Source: Winogradskyella marina (GTDB taxonomy: Bacteria; Bacteroidota; Bacteroidia; Flavobacteriales; Flavobacteriaceae). From it: a stretch of 64,000 nucleotides of DNA. A program made the position numbers and the translations under genes. The notes beneath the pieces were generated by a model, which saw nothing but the letters and a program-made list of their open reading frames with translations, had not been told where the DNA came from and did not search any database. Location: contig NZ_JADOET010000008.1 in the NCBI RefSeq assembly GCF_015645385.1, positions 1 to 64,000 of the forward strand. The letters run 5' to 3'. Below, piece after piece: positions 63,875-64,000 of this stretch (its first letter is position 1; the number at the start of each line of letters is the position of its first letter).

Positions 63875-64000
63875 ATTTTATTTGTAAATGAATATGATCA
63901 TCGTGTCTTACAGCGTGGCATCCCGTGAATCGAATTTTAGATTGCGCACTTAAACCTAATGAAGTCTTAAGATGTGGTTCTATAAACAGCTTCTGAGACG
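63873..64000 (-). CDS. C-terminal part of a murein endopeptidase-like (M74/M15-type) protein
   Basis: Only the last 41 residues are in the window (SQKLFIEPHLKTSLGL to FTGCHAVRHDDHIHLQIK). RHDDHIHLQI is like the zinc-binding end (HxH) of penicillin-insensitive murein endopeptidases. The rest lies past the window's right edge. The family call is tentative. Confidence 0.55.
   Translation of the reverse strand, partial: SQKLFIEPHLKTSLGLSAQSKIRFTGCHAVRHDDHIHLQIK

Noticed and set aside
1..64000. Prophage, integrative element or insertion sequence
   Set aside because: No integrase, transposase, portal, terminase or flanking target duplications were seen; most neighbours are typical flavobacterial core genes.

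Overview
The window is chromosomal DNA from a member of the Bacteroidota, most likely a marine Flavobacteriaceae. The base composition is AT-rich. There are type IX secretion components (GldJ, PorU, PorV) and their cargo with C-terminal sorting domains. Many lipoproteins are present, together with a hybrid two-component system and a vanadium haloperoxidase. Promoters fit the Bacteroidota form (TTTG, a spacer of about 19, then TAnnTTTG). I see no phage, insertion sequence, CRISPR array or biosynthetic island; most of the window is core genome with accessory patches.

Layout: 1-132 is the 3' end of a 5S rRNA and its terminator. 203-2638 is a Pif1-type helicase with an HRDC-like tail. 2754-9936, all on the minus strand, is an accessory block of surface and envelope proteins. 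It holds a beta-helix protein and a T9SS-sorted repeat protein, two paralogous lipoproteins of which one is a pseudogene, a beta-barrel, a DUF4412-like protein, a DUF4870 protein, a lipoprotein with two similar halves, and a 47-residue small gene. 10097-14023 is a complete hybrid two-component regulator. 14188-22532 is housekeeping: acyl-CoA dehydrogenase, anmK, an amino-acid dehydrogenase, nhaD, exbB-exbD-tonB and folC. 22596-23235 has two tRNA-Val genes and a 140-bp tandem repeat. 23361-36692 carries a VOC protein, a PAP2 phosphatase, murF, gldJ, porU, porV, cdd, pdhA and pdhC. 36808-39772 has an M28 peptidase, an SDR, and the cbpM-cbpA chaperone pair. 39971-44008 is one large gene joining FG-GAP repeats, a UnbV domain, a haloperoxidase and a T9SS tail. 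44005-53751 has two linked envelope genes, a DUF4349 protein, a SprT-like protein, mannose-1-phosphate guanylyltransferase, a DUF389 protein, an MlaFE-type ABC transporter, PafA phosphatase and a nuclease. 53822-56372 is a ketoacyl synthase, methyltransferase and glycosyltransferase run. 56547-61179 has gcvP, a UbiA-like membrane protein and an ECF sigma factor with a small partner. 61260-64000 is a lipid module: desaturase, C-methyltransferase, a GbsR/MarR regulator and the end of a peptidase gene.

The two most interesting regulatory observations rest on bases read directly. First, a near-identical palindrome (AACTTTCA-N8-TGAAAGTT) occurs on both sides of the GbsR/MarR gene, once at its own promoter and once upstream of the desaturase-methyltransferase pair. 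This suggests an autoregulated lipid-modification regulon. Second, two 13-bp direct repeats (TGTTACATAAGTG on the minus strand) lie 21 bp apart just past the hybrid two-component gene. They are upstream of a 47-residue gene that has its own terminator, as expected for a dedicated target of the AraC-type output domain. Family assignments come from motif recognition without database searches.
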